DNA from: an uncultured Candidatus Woesearchaeota archaeon
GTDB taxonomy: Archaea; Nanobdellota; Nanobdellia; Woesearchaeales; B29-G15
Assembly (NCBI GenBank): GCA_903915225.1
Contig: CAIWSB010000066.1
Coordinates: 1-38,358, forward strand
Length of the DNA stretch: 38,358 bases
Reading direction: 5' to 3'
The notes under the pieces: model-generated
Told to the model about the DNA's origin: nothing
Seen by the model: the letters and a program-made list of their open reading frames with translations, nothing else
Database searches by the model: none
Shown: one piece after another, positions 1 through 9,100 of the stretch
Numbering within the stretch: the stretch's first letter is position 1
How the letters are laid out: the number at the start of each line of letters is the position of its first letter
Program-made: the position numbers and the translations under genes

Positions 1-324
1 AAATCAAATCTTAAAAAATTTGGAGAATTTGAAGTCTGTAGCTTAATTAAAGGAAAATTTAAGAATACATTGCCCCCCTTTTCAGCTCCGATAGCATTCG
101 CATTTATTGATGTTGATTATTTTTCATCTGCCAAGCTTTGCCTGAAGCACTTTTACCCCCTGCTCCTACCGGGGGGCGCAATTTACTCACATGATGGCCA
201 CCTGCCATGGGTTAAGGAATTTATTTATGACAAGAGTTTCTGGAAAAAAGAGGTTGGATGTCCCAAGCCGAAAATATGTTCTGTTGTGCCCCCAAAACTG
301 ATAAAAATAAGTAAACCTAATTGA
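1..324 (+). CDS. TylF-like O-methyltransferase, C-terminal fragment
   Basis: The frame is open from base 1 to the stop at 324, so the gene starts outside the window; the TTG at 70 is only an internal codon. The visible 107 residues contain FAFIDVDYFSSAKLCL followed by LLLPGGAIYSHDGH. This matches the end of the Rossmann fold of TylF/macrocin-type SAM-dependent methyltransferases, where an Asp-x-Asp pair binds metal and a PGG turn precedes the last strands. These enzymes usually methylate sugar or polyketide hydroxyls, and an archaeal member would more plausibly act on a surface glycan. Substrate is not deducible. The call rests on the Asp-x-Asp and PGG pattern only, since the SAM-binding half is not visible. 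Confidence 0.6.
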   Translation, partial: KSNLKKFGEFEVCSLIKGKFKNTLPPFSAPIAFAFIDVDYFSSAKLCLKHFYPLLLPGGAIYSHDGHLPWVKEFIYDKSFWKKEVGCPKPKICSVVPPKLIKISKPN

Positions 325-382
325 AGTTTTCGAAAGAAATAAATAGCCCTTACCTAATAAAAAAACCAAGAGGTGACTCTTT

Positions 383-1774
383 ATGAAAAAACTGCTAATT
401 TTACTTTCAATGCTTCTGCTGCTCTGCCCATTTGTCCTGGCTGATGGGATGGCCCACTTTTATGTTGATGATAAAGATATGTGGAATCTTTTAGATGAAA
501 ACCAGCAACTCGCTGCAATAAATTACCAAGACGGCTTTGAGAACATGCTCCTTTCCATTGATATCAACGATCAGGTGCACGGAGCAAAGGCAGTCTGGAT
601 TTTCCCTATCCCGGCAAGCCCGGATGATGTTGTGATTGACATATTGAAAGGGTTTCCTGTGCTTCGCGGCACTGACCTTGATAGGAAATATGATGATACA
701 GTTGGCATGACTGGGGCCTTTATGGCAGGTTATGCAGTCTTTCCCATTTCCTGGTTCATTCTCCCGTTCTCCTATCTTTCTCCAGGGGCTAAAATGGGCG
801 ATACATTAGCAGCCAGGGGTGCAGAAGATAATGTGGTTGTGCATGAGACTGTAACCAAGATGGGGCTAACCTCAGAGCTTGTGACTACAAAAAGCCCAGA
901 TTCACTGGCGCAGTATCTTCAAGATAAGGGATTAAATCTGCCGAAGGAATCAAACGATATGCTTAATGAGTATGTAGGCAAGGATTACTCTTTTGTAATA
1001 AGCTACATCAGCGACCTGCAAGAGCTGAAGAATCAGAAAGTGTATGAGGATTATGTTAGCCCCGGCAGAGGAATTCCGATAGGCGTTTTTGTAAAATTCC
1101 CAACAGATAAAATTTATTTCCCGCTTAAGCCCACAAGTGTTTACGGGAGCCAGGAGATTCCAATCCTTGTCTATGTTATGGGGCATGTCAACCCAGCACT
1201 CTACAAAGAGATTAAACCCCTTACAGAGACTACCTATTTCACATATGACGGATGGTATCAACCAAATGAAGAGTTGAGCCCGTTTTTTAATGGTGAAAAA
1301 AGTATAAATAATCTCAAGTATACAAAGATAAAGATAACCGCCCCTTCGAAATATTTCAGCGAGGACCTATGGATTAAAAATTCTGCACCAGTATCTGTTT
1401 GGTTGAAGAATTTATTAATCATCTCTGTCTGGGGATGGGCCATATTACTTTTCGTGGCCTTCTCCATGATCGCCAGCCTGTTTGCAGGGATTATAAGTTT
1501 TAGGAATAACCCTGTGCCAAGAAAACAATTAATGCTGCAGGGGTCATGGAACTGCCTGACCTTCCTGGGTTTTGTTCTTGCCAGGCACAAGTTGGACACA
1601 AAAGAAATTGACATAAAAAAAGAGGTTGACCCGAGATTACTGCAAAACCTCAGGGAGAAAGGGCTGGATATAACAGTAAGGTACAGGAATAAGGGGCTCT
1701 ATATCTTCCTGTTCTATGTGTTTTTCCTTGTCTTTACTTTCACAGCAGTGCAAATCTTGATGACAATTTTGTAG
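383..1774 (+). CDS. DUF2330-like membrane-anchored extracellular protein
   Basis: 463 residues. A Sec signal peptide (about residues 1-20) ends before ADGMAHFYVDDKD. The following region resembles DUF2330 proteins: an N-terminal DGM sequence, then a region predicting self-image of quinol-like AAINYQDGFENMLLSIDI and a WIFPIPASP strand. Two membrane segments lie at about 343-373 and 438-463, with a roughly 65-residue basic loop between them, so most of the protein is outside the cell. Start ATG 383 is supported by GAGGTGA at 370-376. DUF2330 has no assigned biochemical function. No catalytic motif is visible. It is preceded by a methyltransferase fragment 58 bp upstream and faces the acylphosphatase gene, only 3 bp separating the two stops. 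Confidence 0.65.
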   Translation: MKKLLILLSMLLLLCPFVLADGMAHFYVDDKDMWNLLDENQQLAAINYQDGFENMLLSIDINDQVHGAKAVWIFPIPASPDDVVIDILKGFPVLRGTDLDRKYDDTVGMTGAFMAGYAVFPISWFILPFSYLSPGAKMGDTLAARGAEDNVVVHETVTKMGLTSELVTTKSPDSLAQYLQDKGLNLPKESNDMLNEYVGKDYSFVISYISDLQELKNQKVYEDYVSPGRGIPIGVFVKFPTDKIYFPLKPTSVYGSQEIPILVYVMGHVNPALYKEIKPLTETTYFTYDGWYQPNEELSPFFNGEKSINNLKYTKIKITAPSKYFSEDLWIKNSAPVSVWLKNLLIISVWGWAILLFVAFSMIASLFAGIISFRNNPVPRKQLMLQGSWNCLTFLGFVLARHKLDTKEIDIKKEVDPRLLQNLREKGLDITVRYRNKGLYIFLFYVFFLVFTFTAVQILMTIL

Positions 1775-1777
1775 GGG

Positions 1778-2047
1778 CTACTTTATCTCAAACCCCGCGT
1801 TATCCCTTTGGGGGGTCTGTTCATCCACTTGGCAGGACTGCACGCTTGAGCCAAACGGACCGCGTTGGCAGAAATCAACCAGCTCTGCCACCTGTGGGTC
1901 AGGGCCCTCAGCGATTATCTCAACAGAGCCATCTGATAAATTTTTTACATATCCTTTCAACCCCAGCTTCCTGGCCATAAGCCACGTATTATGCCTGAAT
2001 GCAACACCCTGCACCCTGCCCCTTATGTTTATCTGAACCCGTCTCAT
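1778..2047 (-). CDS. acyP: acylphosphatase
   Basis: 89 residues, the normal family length. It hydrolyses the carboxyl-phosphate bond of acyl phosphates in the cytosol. The N-terminal GRVQGVAFR loop holds the phosphate-binding arginine, and the catalytic asparagine lies in VKNLSDGSVE, both positioned as in characterised acylphosphatases. The usual Gly-Phe of the loop is Ala-Phe here. The start codon overlaps the sua5 stop as ATGA (2044-2047), so translation is likely coupled and the two genes share one transcript. The link between acylphosphatase and threonylcarbamoyl-AMP synthase is suggestive, because Sua5 makes an acyl-adenylate and HypF-type enzymes combine acylphosphatase and YrdC domains. 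A functional tie is inference. Confidence 0.93.
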   Translation of the reverse strand: MRRVQINIRGRVQGVAFRHNTWLMARKLGLKGYVKNLSDGSVEIIAEGPDPQVAELVDFCQRGPFGSSVQSCQVDEQTPQRDNAGFEIK

Positions 2048-3081
2048 AACTCAATCACCCTATGTACAGCTGCCTTTTCAAGCCGGTTCATTGCTGCCCG
2101 GCCAATCCCTTTCTCAGTGACCCCTGCCACAAGAATTATGCTCGCGCCCTGCTTGTCAAACTCCCTGAGCGCAGAGAATATGCTTTTAGCGAACTCGGTT
2201 TTATTCCTTCTAATTATTGTATGATTTGCCCCAAAATTCCCGCCAAAAGAGGCCAGCACAGCAACAGACTGCCCTGATTCCCTAAATTCCTTGGCCATCT
2301 CATGTAGTGCGTGGCTAACCTTGTGTTGTTCACCTCTGAGAACAATCAACTTTGCCTTTGGAGCATAATGGCGGTATTTCATGCCCGGCGATTCAGGAAT
2401 CTCTTTGGCATTTAATTTAACGCCCCGGAGACTAGAGTGGAGGACAACGTGAACATGAGTATTGAGGCTCTCAAAAGAGATGCCGCCTGGACGTAATATT
2501 GTAAAAGGTTTTTTTGTTATGTCCAGTACAGTTGACTCTAGCCCAATATCTGTCTTGCCGCTGTCAATTATGATTGGAACCCTGCCCATCAAATCGTCAA
2601 TGACATGCTTCCCCTCTGTTGGGCTAGGGCTGCCCGAGAGATTTGCAGACGGGGCTGCGATAGGGAGCCCTGCAGATTTAATCAGCGCAAGTGCAACAGG
2701 GTGTGAGGGCATGCGGACTGCAACTGTCTCAAGCCCAGCTGTAACATTGCTCGGAACAAGAGGCTTCTTCTTGAAGATGAGTGTTAACGGCCCGGGCCAG
2801 TATGCCTTCATAAGTACTTTGGCATCTTTCGGGACTGATTTCACCAACTCATTGAGCTGGCTTAAGGATGCAATGTGGACAATGAGTGGATTATCCCCTG
2901 GCCGCCCCTTTGCCTTGAAAATCTTTGAGACGGCCTTTTTGTTGAGAGCATTTGCCCCGAGGCCATAAACAGTTTCAGTGGGGAATGCAACAAGCCCACC
3001 TTTCTTTATTACAGATGCAGCCTGCTGGATAAGCTTAGAATTAATCTTATTCCTTATTATTTTTAGGACATATGTGCGCAT
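2044..3081 (-). CDS. sua5: L-threonylcarbamoyladenylate synthase (Sua5, YrdC + C-terminal domain)
   Basis: 345 residues. It makes threonylcarbamoyl-AMP from threonine, bicarbonate and ATP, the first step of tRNA t6A37 synthesis. The YrdC domain carries GGLVAFPTETVYGLGANA (residues about 28-45), KGRPGDNPLIVHI, and SANLSGSPSPT, which form the nucleotide and carbonate pocket. The length and the C-terminal region with GMKYRHYAPKAKLIVL identify the long Sua5 form rather than single-domain TsaC. ATG at 3081 lies one base before the RuBisCO stop region (3083), so rbcL, sua5 and acyP form one leftward cluster. The downstream acyP overlaps by ATGA. Confidence 0.93.
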   Translation of the reverse strand: MRTYVLKIIRNKINSKLIQQAASVIKKGGLVAFPTETVYGLGANALNKKAVSKIFKAKGRPGDNPLIVHIASLSQLNELVKSVPKDAKVLMKAYWPGPLTLIFKKKPLVPSNVTAGLETVAVRMPSHPVALALIKSAGLPIAAPSANLSGSPSPTEGKHVIDDLMGRVPIIIDSGKTDIGLESTVLDITKKPFTILRPGGISFESLNTHVHVVLHSSLRGVKLNAKEIPESPGMKYRHYAPKAKLIVLRGEQHKVSHALHEMAKEFRESGQSVAVLASFGGNFGANHTIIRRNKTEFAKSIFSALREFDKQGASIILVAGVTEKGIGRAAMNRLEKAAVHRVIEL

Positions 3082-3082
3082 G

Positions 3083-4351
3083 CTAATTACCCCATTTCCT
3101 TATGGCTTCTGCCAGCTCATGACGGCCAGTGGCATACTTCTGCAGTGGAATTCCTTTAAGGGTTGCCTCAAGCGCCTGCACTGCTGCTTTCGCACCGGCA
3201 CGCGTGCCTCGCGGATGCGCATGAATTCCGCCGCCAAACTGGAGGGCAATATCTTTACCAAACTGTTTGTAAAGCGCCGGTATCATCAATGGCTGCAGAC
3301 CTCCGGAAGCAACGGGCAAGAGCGGCTTTATTGAGTACCAATCCTGGGCTAGCACTTTTACTGCATCATTCTGTTCAATGTGCTGGTGTTCCATCTCCTC
3401 ATCAATGTTGAGCACCTCACTGCTGGAGCCCTCCATTTTGCCAATGACAGTGCCTGTATGCAACTGGTCAAGGCCAGCAAGGCGGGCCAGTTTTGCAATA
3501 ACCATCATTGAAACACCGTGCTTCGGATTCCTGGTTAGTGCCGAGTGCATACATCTGTGCCCATGCAGCACAAGCCCAAGGTTTGCATTTCTTAGCGACT
3601 GGACAGCTGTCCATCCGCTCGTGATCAGGTCAATCATGACATACTCCCCGCCAAGATGCCTCACATATTTCGCCCTGCTAAGCATCTCTTCAGTGGTTGC
3701 CGCTGTGATATTAACCATGTACATTTTCCTGCTGCCAGTTTCCTTTTCAGCCCGGTTCCTCATGCCCAGCGTGGCTTTTACCCTCTCCTGGAACGGGTTA
3801 AAGGTCTGGTTTGTGAGGTTCTCATCGTCCTTAACCAAGTCAACTCCCCCGACCCAGGCCTCAAAGGCAACCAGGGCGTGCTCTCTCGGCGTAAGGCCCA
3901 TTTTGGGCTTCACAATAGTGCCTAACAAGGGTCGACTTGGAATTCTGAGCAAGGCCCGGATTCCGGGAATGCCATATCTCGGCCCTTGAAAAGATTTTAC
4001 ATAGGATTGAGGGAAATGTACGTCCAGCAGCCTTAGATTGGCAACAGCCTTCATGCTAAGGATATTCCCTGCCAGGCTGCTCAGGAACTGGGCGATTGAG
4101 CCTGGCTCAAAAAGTGCAATTGGGTAAGCAATCTTAACATTCTTTTTGATTGAGAAAACATGGGGTTTTAAACGCCTTGCAGTTGCCGGCTTTAGGGTTT
4201 TGATATCGGTCCAGGTGTCGATTGAACTCTCACCTGCAATTGAATTAACTACTTCCTGCATTGAGCAGCCTTTTGCTGGCTCAATGAAGTATTCAGCAAT
4301 GATGTCAGAAGCATTTGGCTTGTAGCCAAAATCTATGTAGTCACCTCGCAT
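3083..4351 (-). CDS. rbcL: ribulose-1,5-bisphosphate carboxylase, archaeal form III
   Basis: 422 residues from ATG 4351. It fixes CO2 on RuBP; in archaea form III works in the AMP nucleoside-salvage route with AMP phosphorylase and R15P isomerase, neither of which is in this window. Visible catalytic residues include K148 in GTIVKPKMGL, the carbamylated K174 with D176 and E177 in DLVKDDE, H263/H265 in VLHGHRCMHS, loop 6 K305 in TVIGKMEG, S349 in PVASGG and the GGG phosphate loop at 373-375. All are intact, so it should be active and is not a RuBisCO-like protein. Form III is favoured by HPRGTRAGAKAA and the ~420-residue length. An upstream in-frame ATG at 4498 is rejected because it crosses a repeat element and the TATA box at 4373-4381 fits 4351. 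Confidence 0.93.
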   Translation of the reverse strand: MRGDYIDFGYKPNASDIIAEYFIEPAKGCSMQEVVNSIAGESSIDTWTDIKTLKPATARRLKPHVFSIKKNVKIAYPIALFEPGSIAQFLSSLAGNILSMKAVANLRLLDVHFPQSYVKSFQGPRYGIPGIRALLRIPSRPLLGTIVKPKMGLTPREHALVAFEAWVGGVDLVKDDENLTNQTFNPFQERVKATLGMRNRAEKETGSRKMYMVNITAATTEEMLSRAKYVRHLGGEYVMIDLITSGWTAVQSLRNANLGLVLHGHRCMHSALTRNPKHGVSMMVIAKLARLAGLDQLHTGTVIGKMEGSSSEVLNIDEEMEHQHIEQNDAVKVLAQDWYSIKPLLPVASGGLQPLMIPALYKQFGKDIALQFGGGIHAHPRGTRAGAKAAVQALEATLKGIPLQKYATGRHELAEAIRKWGN

Positions 4352-4372
4352 GGTAATAATCGGGGGGCTCGG

Positions 4373-4381
4373 GTTTAAATT
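4373..4381 (-). promoter_or_regulatory. TATA box of rbcL cluster
   Basis: AATTTAAAC on the minus strand, 22-30 bases before the ATG at 4351. The spacing predicts transcription starting at or next to the start codon (leaderless) and decides between the two possible starts. Confidence 0.6.
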
Positions 4382-4405
4382 ATTTTTGGAATATATTTTT
4401 ATGAT

Positions 4406-4498
4406 TGCAGCAATAATACTGGCGGTCGTCGCTACGCTCCTCCTGAACCACTCCGTGGGGAGCCGTCTCCCGGTTGCGGCGCCATTGTTGCTGCTCAC
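4406..4498. repeat. short structured repeat element with imperfect inverted ends (copy 1)
   Basis: About 92 bp between the divergent promoters of rbcL and the Thr-rich gene. The left end reads GCAGCAATAATACTGGCGG. The reverse complement of the right end reads GCAGCAACAATGGCGCCG, giving imperfect terminal inverted repeats. The middle contains GCTCC...GGAGC and GGGAG...CTCCC hairpins. The same end sequence and inner motifs (GTCGCT, CTGA-CCCCGT-GGGG) recur at 15008-15266, so this is a small repeat family. It is noticeably more GC-rich than the flanks. No target-site duplication could be identified by eye. Confidence 0.55.
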
Positions 4499-4533
4499 AA
4501 ATTCAAATACTCCTCCTCAAACGTATAGTAACC

Positions 4534-4541
4534 TTTAAATA
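4534..4541 (+). promoter_or_regulatory. TATA box of Thr-rich surface protein gene
   Basis: TTTAAATA, 24-31 bases before the ATG at 4565, predicting a leaderless transcript. Confidence 0.6.
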
Positions 4542-4564
4542 ACCCTCTCTCATTAACTTTATCG

Positions 4565-6049
4565 ATGAGGCTTCCCCGAGAGTATACTGCCACTGCTAGG
4601 TACCTCGCAATTGCCACCGCATTATTCCTTGTTCTTTATTTCGGCGGGCGCGGGCTAGTTGGTTTGGTGATTTACAGCCCTATTGTTGACCTCACAAAAG
4701 ATGTTGGGGCTTCATTTGCCAAAGAGGATACTTATCTCATGGATATGCAGGGTTTTGGCACAGTGACTGCAGTGAATATTGATGGCAGCTTTACAGGCGC
4801 AGGGAAAGCAATTGTTTCGCTAGAGGTGTTCAACAAAAGCCAGGTTATTGTCGACACAAGTAGTGTGAGGCTCGCTGAAACAACCACAACAACCAATGCC
4901 TCTGGAAACCTCCTCACTGGCCTGGTTGTGGCAGAGACAGTGGGTGAAGAGCCGCCTGCAGAGGAAACTCCAGTTACAGAGACACCCAGCACCGAAGAAA
5001 CAAGTGTTGAAACAACTGCTGAAACCTCTATTGAAACCAGTTCTACCGCTGAGACTACTAGCACTGTTGAGCAAACAACAACTTCAAGCGAAACCTCCAC
5101 GACTGCTGAAACTAGCACGACAACAGGAGCTACAACTCCTGTTGCGAACGAGACCTCAACAACTGCAGTCACGACTACAACTTCTGGCGGAGGGGGTGTT
5201 GTTGAAACCACAACAACTGCTGCACCAACAAACCAGACAACTTCAAGTATTCCTGTAACTAATGCTACCACCTCATCGATCACAAACACCACAACCACAA
5301 CAGCCCCTATCTCTAATATCACAACAACCACTTTGCTCAATACAACGATTAATGTTACATCTACCACAATTAATGCCACAACAACCTCGCAGCCCACAAC
5401 TGTAAAAACTACCACCACAAGCGAAGTACCGCCAATCATTCCATCTGTTCAATTCAGCCAGGCATGCAACGAAACTTGCAGCGTTAAATTCAATGCCAGC
5501 GTGCTCAAGTTAGTAGTGAAAATAATTGGAGATGGAGAGCTTAAGATAGACCGCGTGCATTATAGGTTCTCAAAGATATCTAAGATACTGCCTCCGGCAT
5601 TTGTACGGCCTATTCCCGACATAATAATGGAAGAGAACAAGAGCTTCTCTCTCATACTCACAGATTACTTCAGCGGGAATAACCTCAGCTATTCATTCGA
5701 CACCCCGCCAAATATAGGGATAAGGGTGGAAAAGGGGAAAGTTTACTTCACTCCCAAGAAAAGCTACTCGGGTGTAGAACAGACAACGCTCTATGCCACA
5801 AATCCAGATGGCACAGCCAGGAGCAATCTCTTCAGCATTAGGGTTAAGAAATTTGTTGAGGAAGAGCTCCTCACAAGGCTCAAGAACGCCTTCCCATACC
5901 TCTCTTTCATTGAGGTTAGCGAAGCAAACAAATTATATACGGTAGTATATGAAGTAAATAATTCAGTTGTAAGGATTCAGGGGCTTCAGAATGTCACAAA
6001 GCTCAAAAACATATCAATAGGGGATGTTGGCGAGATAAAAATTGGCTGA
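4565..6049 (+). CDS. membrane-anchored Thr-rich (mucin-like) surface protein
   Basis: 494 residues. One N-terminal hydrophobic segment at about residues 11-36, without an obvious cleavage site, acts as a membrane anchor or uncleaved signal. A short globular part (about 40-105) is followed by a ~180-residue Thr/Ser/Val/Glu-rich low-complexity linker full of TTTT, NTT and NATT strings, a likely site of O- and N-glycosylation. Cys pair CNETC marks the start of the C-terminal part. The part around FVRPIPDIIMEENKSFSL through RSNLFSIRV resembles a cadherin/dystroglycan-type Ig repeat, and a final ~60-residue domain is unrecognised. It probably stands on stalks in the cell envelope. Function beyond surface location is unknown. 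Confidence 0.75.
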   Translation: MRLPREYTATARYLAIATALFLVLYFGGRGLVGLVIYSPIVDLTKDVGASFAKEDTYLMDMQGFGTVTAVNIDGSFTGAGKAIVSLEVFNKSQVIVDTSSVRLAETTTTTNASGNLLTGLVVAETVGEEPPAEETPVTETPSTEETSVETTAETSIETSSTAETTSTVEQTTTSSETSTTAETSTTTGATTPVANETSTTAVTTTTSGGGGVVETTTTAAPTNQTTSSIPVTNATTSSITNTTTTTAPISNITTTTLLNTTINVTSTTINATTTSQPTTVKTTTTSEVPPIIPSVQFSQACNETCSVKFNASVLKLVVKIIGDGELKIDRVHYRFSKISKILPPAFVRPIPDIIMEENKSFSLILTDYFSGNNLSYSFDTPPNIGIRVEKGKVYFTPKKSYSGVEQTTLYATNPDGTARSNLFSIRVKKFVEEELLTRLKNAFPYLSFIEVSEANKLYTVVYEVNNSVVRIQGLQNVTKLKNISIGDVGEIKIG

Positions 6050-6072
6050 GCATTTTAAAGTAGTGAACAAAC

Positions 6073-6114
6073 TTTTTATATCCCATCATTAAAGTTTAAT
6101 TAGAAAAAAGAGGT
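6073..6114 (+). promoter_or_regulatory. TATA box and Shine-Dalgarno of coiled-coil operon
   Basis: TTTTTATA at 6073-6080 predicts a transcript start near 6105. AGAGGT at 6109-6114 lies 6 bases before ATG 6121. Unlike many genes here, this start combines a promoter with a short leader and a ribosome site. Confidence 0.55.
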
Positions 6115-6120
6115 AATAAT

Positions 6121-9100
6121 ATGTTTGGTAAAAGGGGTGATAATGTAGGTCTAGCTAGTGGCCCCGCTGGCTCTGATTTTCTAGAGAAGAAAGTTGATGC
6201 ACTTCAGGAAAAGATACTAACTGCTGAAAAGCTCCAAAGCCAGGTCTTTGACTTCATGGCCGAGTTTGAGCAGAGGGTTGAGGATATAGTCAAGAAAAAG
6301 GTTGGGGAACTCTCTACTCAGGCAGCTTCTGGAAAATCCCCCGAAGAGCTTAAAGAAGAGATTGAGGGGATTGTTAAGGAGGCGGTCTCTGGCCTCAAAA
6401 CAGGCGCGGATGAGGAATCAATTAACAGGAAGTTTGATGATTTGCAGGCTGAAGCTGAATCCAAGCTAGACAAGGCAATTAGTAAGCTCAATGAGCAAGT
6501 TGATGCCAGCAAGAATGAGCTAACAGACCTTAAGAATTCGCTGGAGGGGCTAAGTCAAGAAGGTGCTTCTAAAGAGATAGGAGAGCTTCGTGATAAGCTC
6601 CAGGAAATAATTAACGAAGCTAGGCAGGTTATTGACAGCGCAAAAAGGGATTCTGGAAAGCTGGCGCCTTCAATCAACCTTGATCAAGTAAAGGTAGACA
6701 TTTCCTCCAAATTTGAAAAGACAATTGAGCAGCTAAAACAACAAATCCAAAGCAATAATGATGGGATTTCCAAGCTCAAAGATGCAATCAACCAAAAAAC
6801 CCCTGATGAGGCCAAGTCTGAGAAGCTGGATGATTTAAGCAGGGCAGTACAACACCTCACGGAGCAGGTTGAGGCCAGCAAAGAGGGTTCTATCAAGGAA
6901 TTGGATACAAAAATAACTGAAATTAGGGATGAATTCCAGAATGCGCTGAGAGATGTGAACAAGGCAATTAAGGAAACCTCCGAGGCAAAGTACAGCAAGG
7001 CGCTGGAACTGCTGAAGAGGCAGATTGAGGCCACGGATGAGAGGATGGACAAGCTCAGGGAGAGCCTGAAAGCATTGCCCAAGCCGGACCCTAAGCTGAG
7101 CGAGTTCAAATCCAAGATGGAGGAAATTGCCAAGGAAACAAAGGCAACTCTTGCTGAAATCCGCAAATCCCCGCAGGGCAAGCTGGTGGCTGATGTGAAA
7201 GCCAAGCTAAGGGAGCTTGAGGGTGAATTAAGGGCCAACATCGGAGAGAAGACAGATGGACTTAGGAAAGGGGTTACAGATTCACTGAAGACCCAAAATG
7301 AAAAGCTTGCTGCAATGGAGAAATGGATTGATGCTAGCAAGTCTGAGTTTGAGGCTCAAGCATCGGAAAAACTGGCTGCTGTTATTAACAAGCTTGATGG
7401 ACAAATAAAGGAAGGGCTCGCCAAGCTGCAGATGCCTGATGCAGTTGCAGATGAGCTGAAAAGAAGGCTTGAGGAGGAAATCTCACAGGCAGTTATTAGT
7501 GGAGTGAAGACAAAAGACCTTGAGGAATTCGAGATGAGGCTCATGGGCAAGATAAACAAGGCCATGGACCTTATGAATAGGCAAGTGGAGCGCCACGGAA
7601 TGAGCATCACTGACCTCATGGAACATTTGGGCTCACTCACCCAATCGGAAATCAGAACAGAAGGCCAGGTAGCACCTGCTCTCAATGATTTGAAATCATA
7701 CAAGCTCACTGTTGACCATAAGTTCAATGATGTGATGGCGCAGCTGGATACTATTAGCTCCGGCCTCGCAACCCATGATTATGTGGCCATGCTGGAGACT
7801 GAGTTCAGGAAGAAACTGGCCAGGCTCAATTCACGCCTTAATTCCTTTGAAGTTGAGGGATTCGGCGGAGCAAAACAACCCATGCTATCCCGAGAGGCAT
7901 TGGATCTCAGGAATCAACTAAAGGGAGAAATGGACAGGATGCAGGAGGTTGCAAGGGGCATTAACGAGGTAAAGGGACTGCGCAATGAGTTTAACCGCAT
8001 GGGGGCTGAACTGATAAAAATAAGGGAAGATTTCAACAACCTCAGCAACAGGGCCGTAATGCCAGACCAGATTGGGCCGTTGAAGGATCATGTTAATGAG
8101 CTCTCCAATCGGCTTGACAATCTCCTCAAAACACACAGGGATAACAGGAAGCTGGTTGAGGATCTGACTGCTTTGAAGACAGAGGTATTTGAGGTTGCAG
8201 GGAGCAGCGTGAAGCTAGAGCAGCTGGAACAGATTAAGAAGTTCCTCCGGGATTTCAATGCTAAGGGCGACGCACTGTCTATTTCAATCGCAAAGCTTGA
8301 TGAGAAAATCGCTGCAGTTGCAAGTGAACAAAAGAAGGTAGGCAACGGGAGAGATATGGAATCAATTAATTCCAGGCTGAGCCAACTGGATGCCCGGACT
8401 TTGCAGGTTGAGGAATTGAAGAAACATTTCAACTCTGGGGAATCCACAAAACTAAGGAGGGAGATGGAGGCAATGAGGGTTGAGCTGGATTTGCTCGGAA
8501 GGGATGCCTTGCGTGCCTCGCAGATTGAGGATTTGAAGAAAGAGTTTTCTGCGAATGTTAAACCTGCCAAACAAAAGGATGAGATTGAAGCCATCAAACT
8601 GCAACTTAACGAACTTTCTAAAAATGCTGTGATGGTTGGGCAATTGGAGCCAATAAAGAAGAATCTCCAGGATTTCAACTCAAAGGCAGATTCCTTGGCC
8701 AAGGCCCTTCAGGTGATTTCCAAGAGCCCTGTTGTGGATGCACGCATAGAACTTGCCAAGCAGAGGAAGGACATCGAGTCCATGCGGCAGGCAATGCTGC
8801 AGCTCAACAGCGAGTCGGTGAAGGTTGGACAGCTTGAGTCAATTAAGAAATATCTCACGGACTTCAATTCCCGCGCAGAGGAGTTCTCAAAGAATCTGGG
8901 CAGGATAAGCAAGGATGTTGGCCGCGGAACGAGCAAAACTATAGTTGATGAGATATCCAGACAAAGAAAAGACATTGAGGCTCTTAAAGCAGGCCTTGGC
9001 AGCAGCCAAATATTTACAGATGAGCTCAAGGGGCTTGCACTGAGGCTCAGCCAGGTGCAGGAGGCCGTTAAGCAGCTCAAGAAACCAGATGATAAGCATG

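Noticed and set aside
4352-4498. N-terminal extension of RuBisCO by 49 residues
   Set aside because: It reads through a repeat element with inverted ends and a TATA box; homology to RuBisCO begins at ATG 4351.
4732-5439. Long minus-strand frame rich in Val
   Set aside because: It is the antisense of the Thr-rich region (ACN codons read as valine-like codons), with no promoter.
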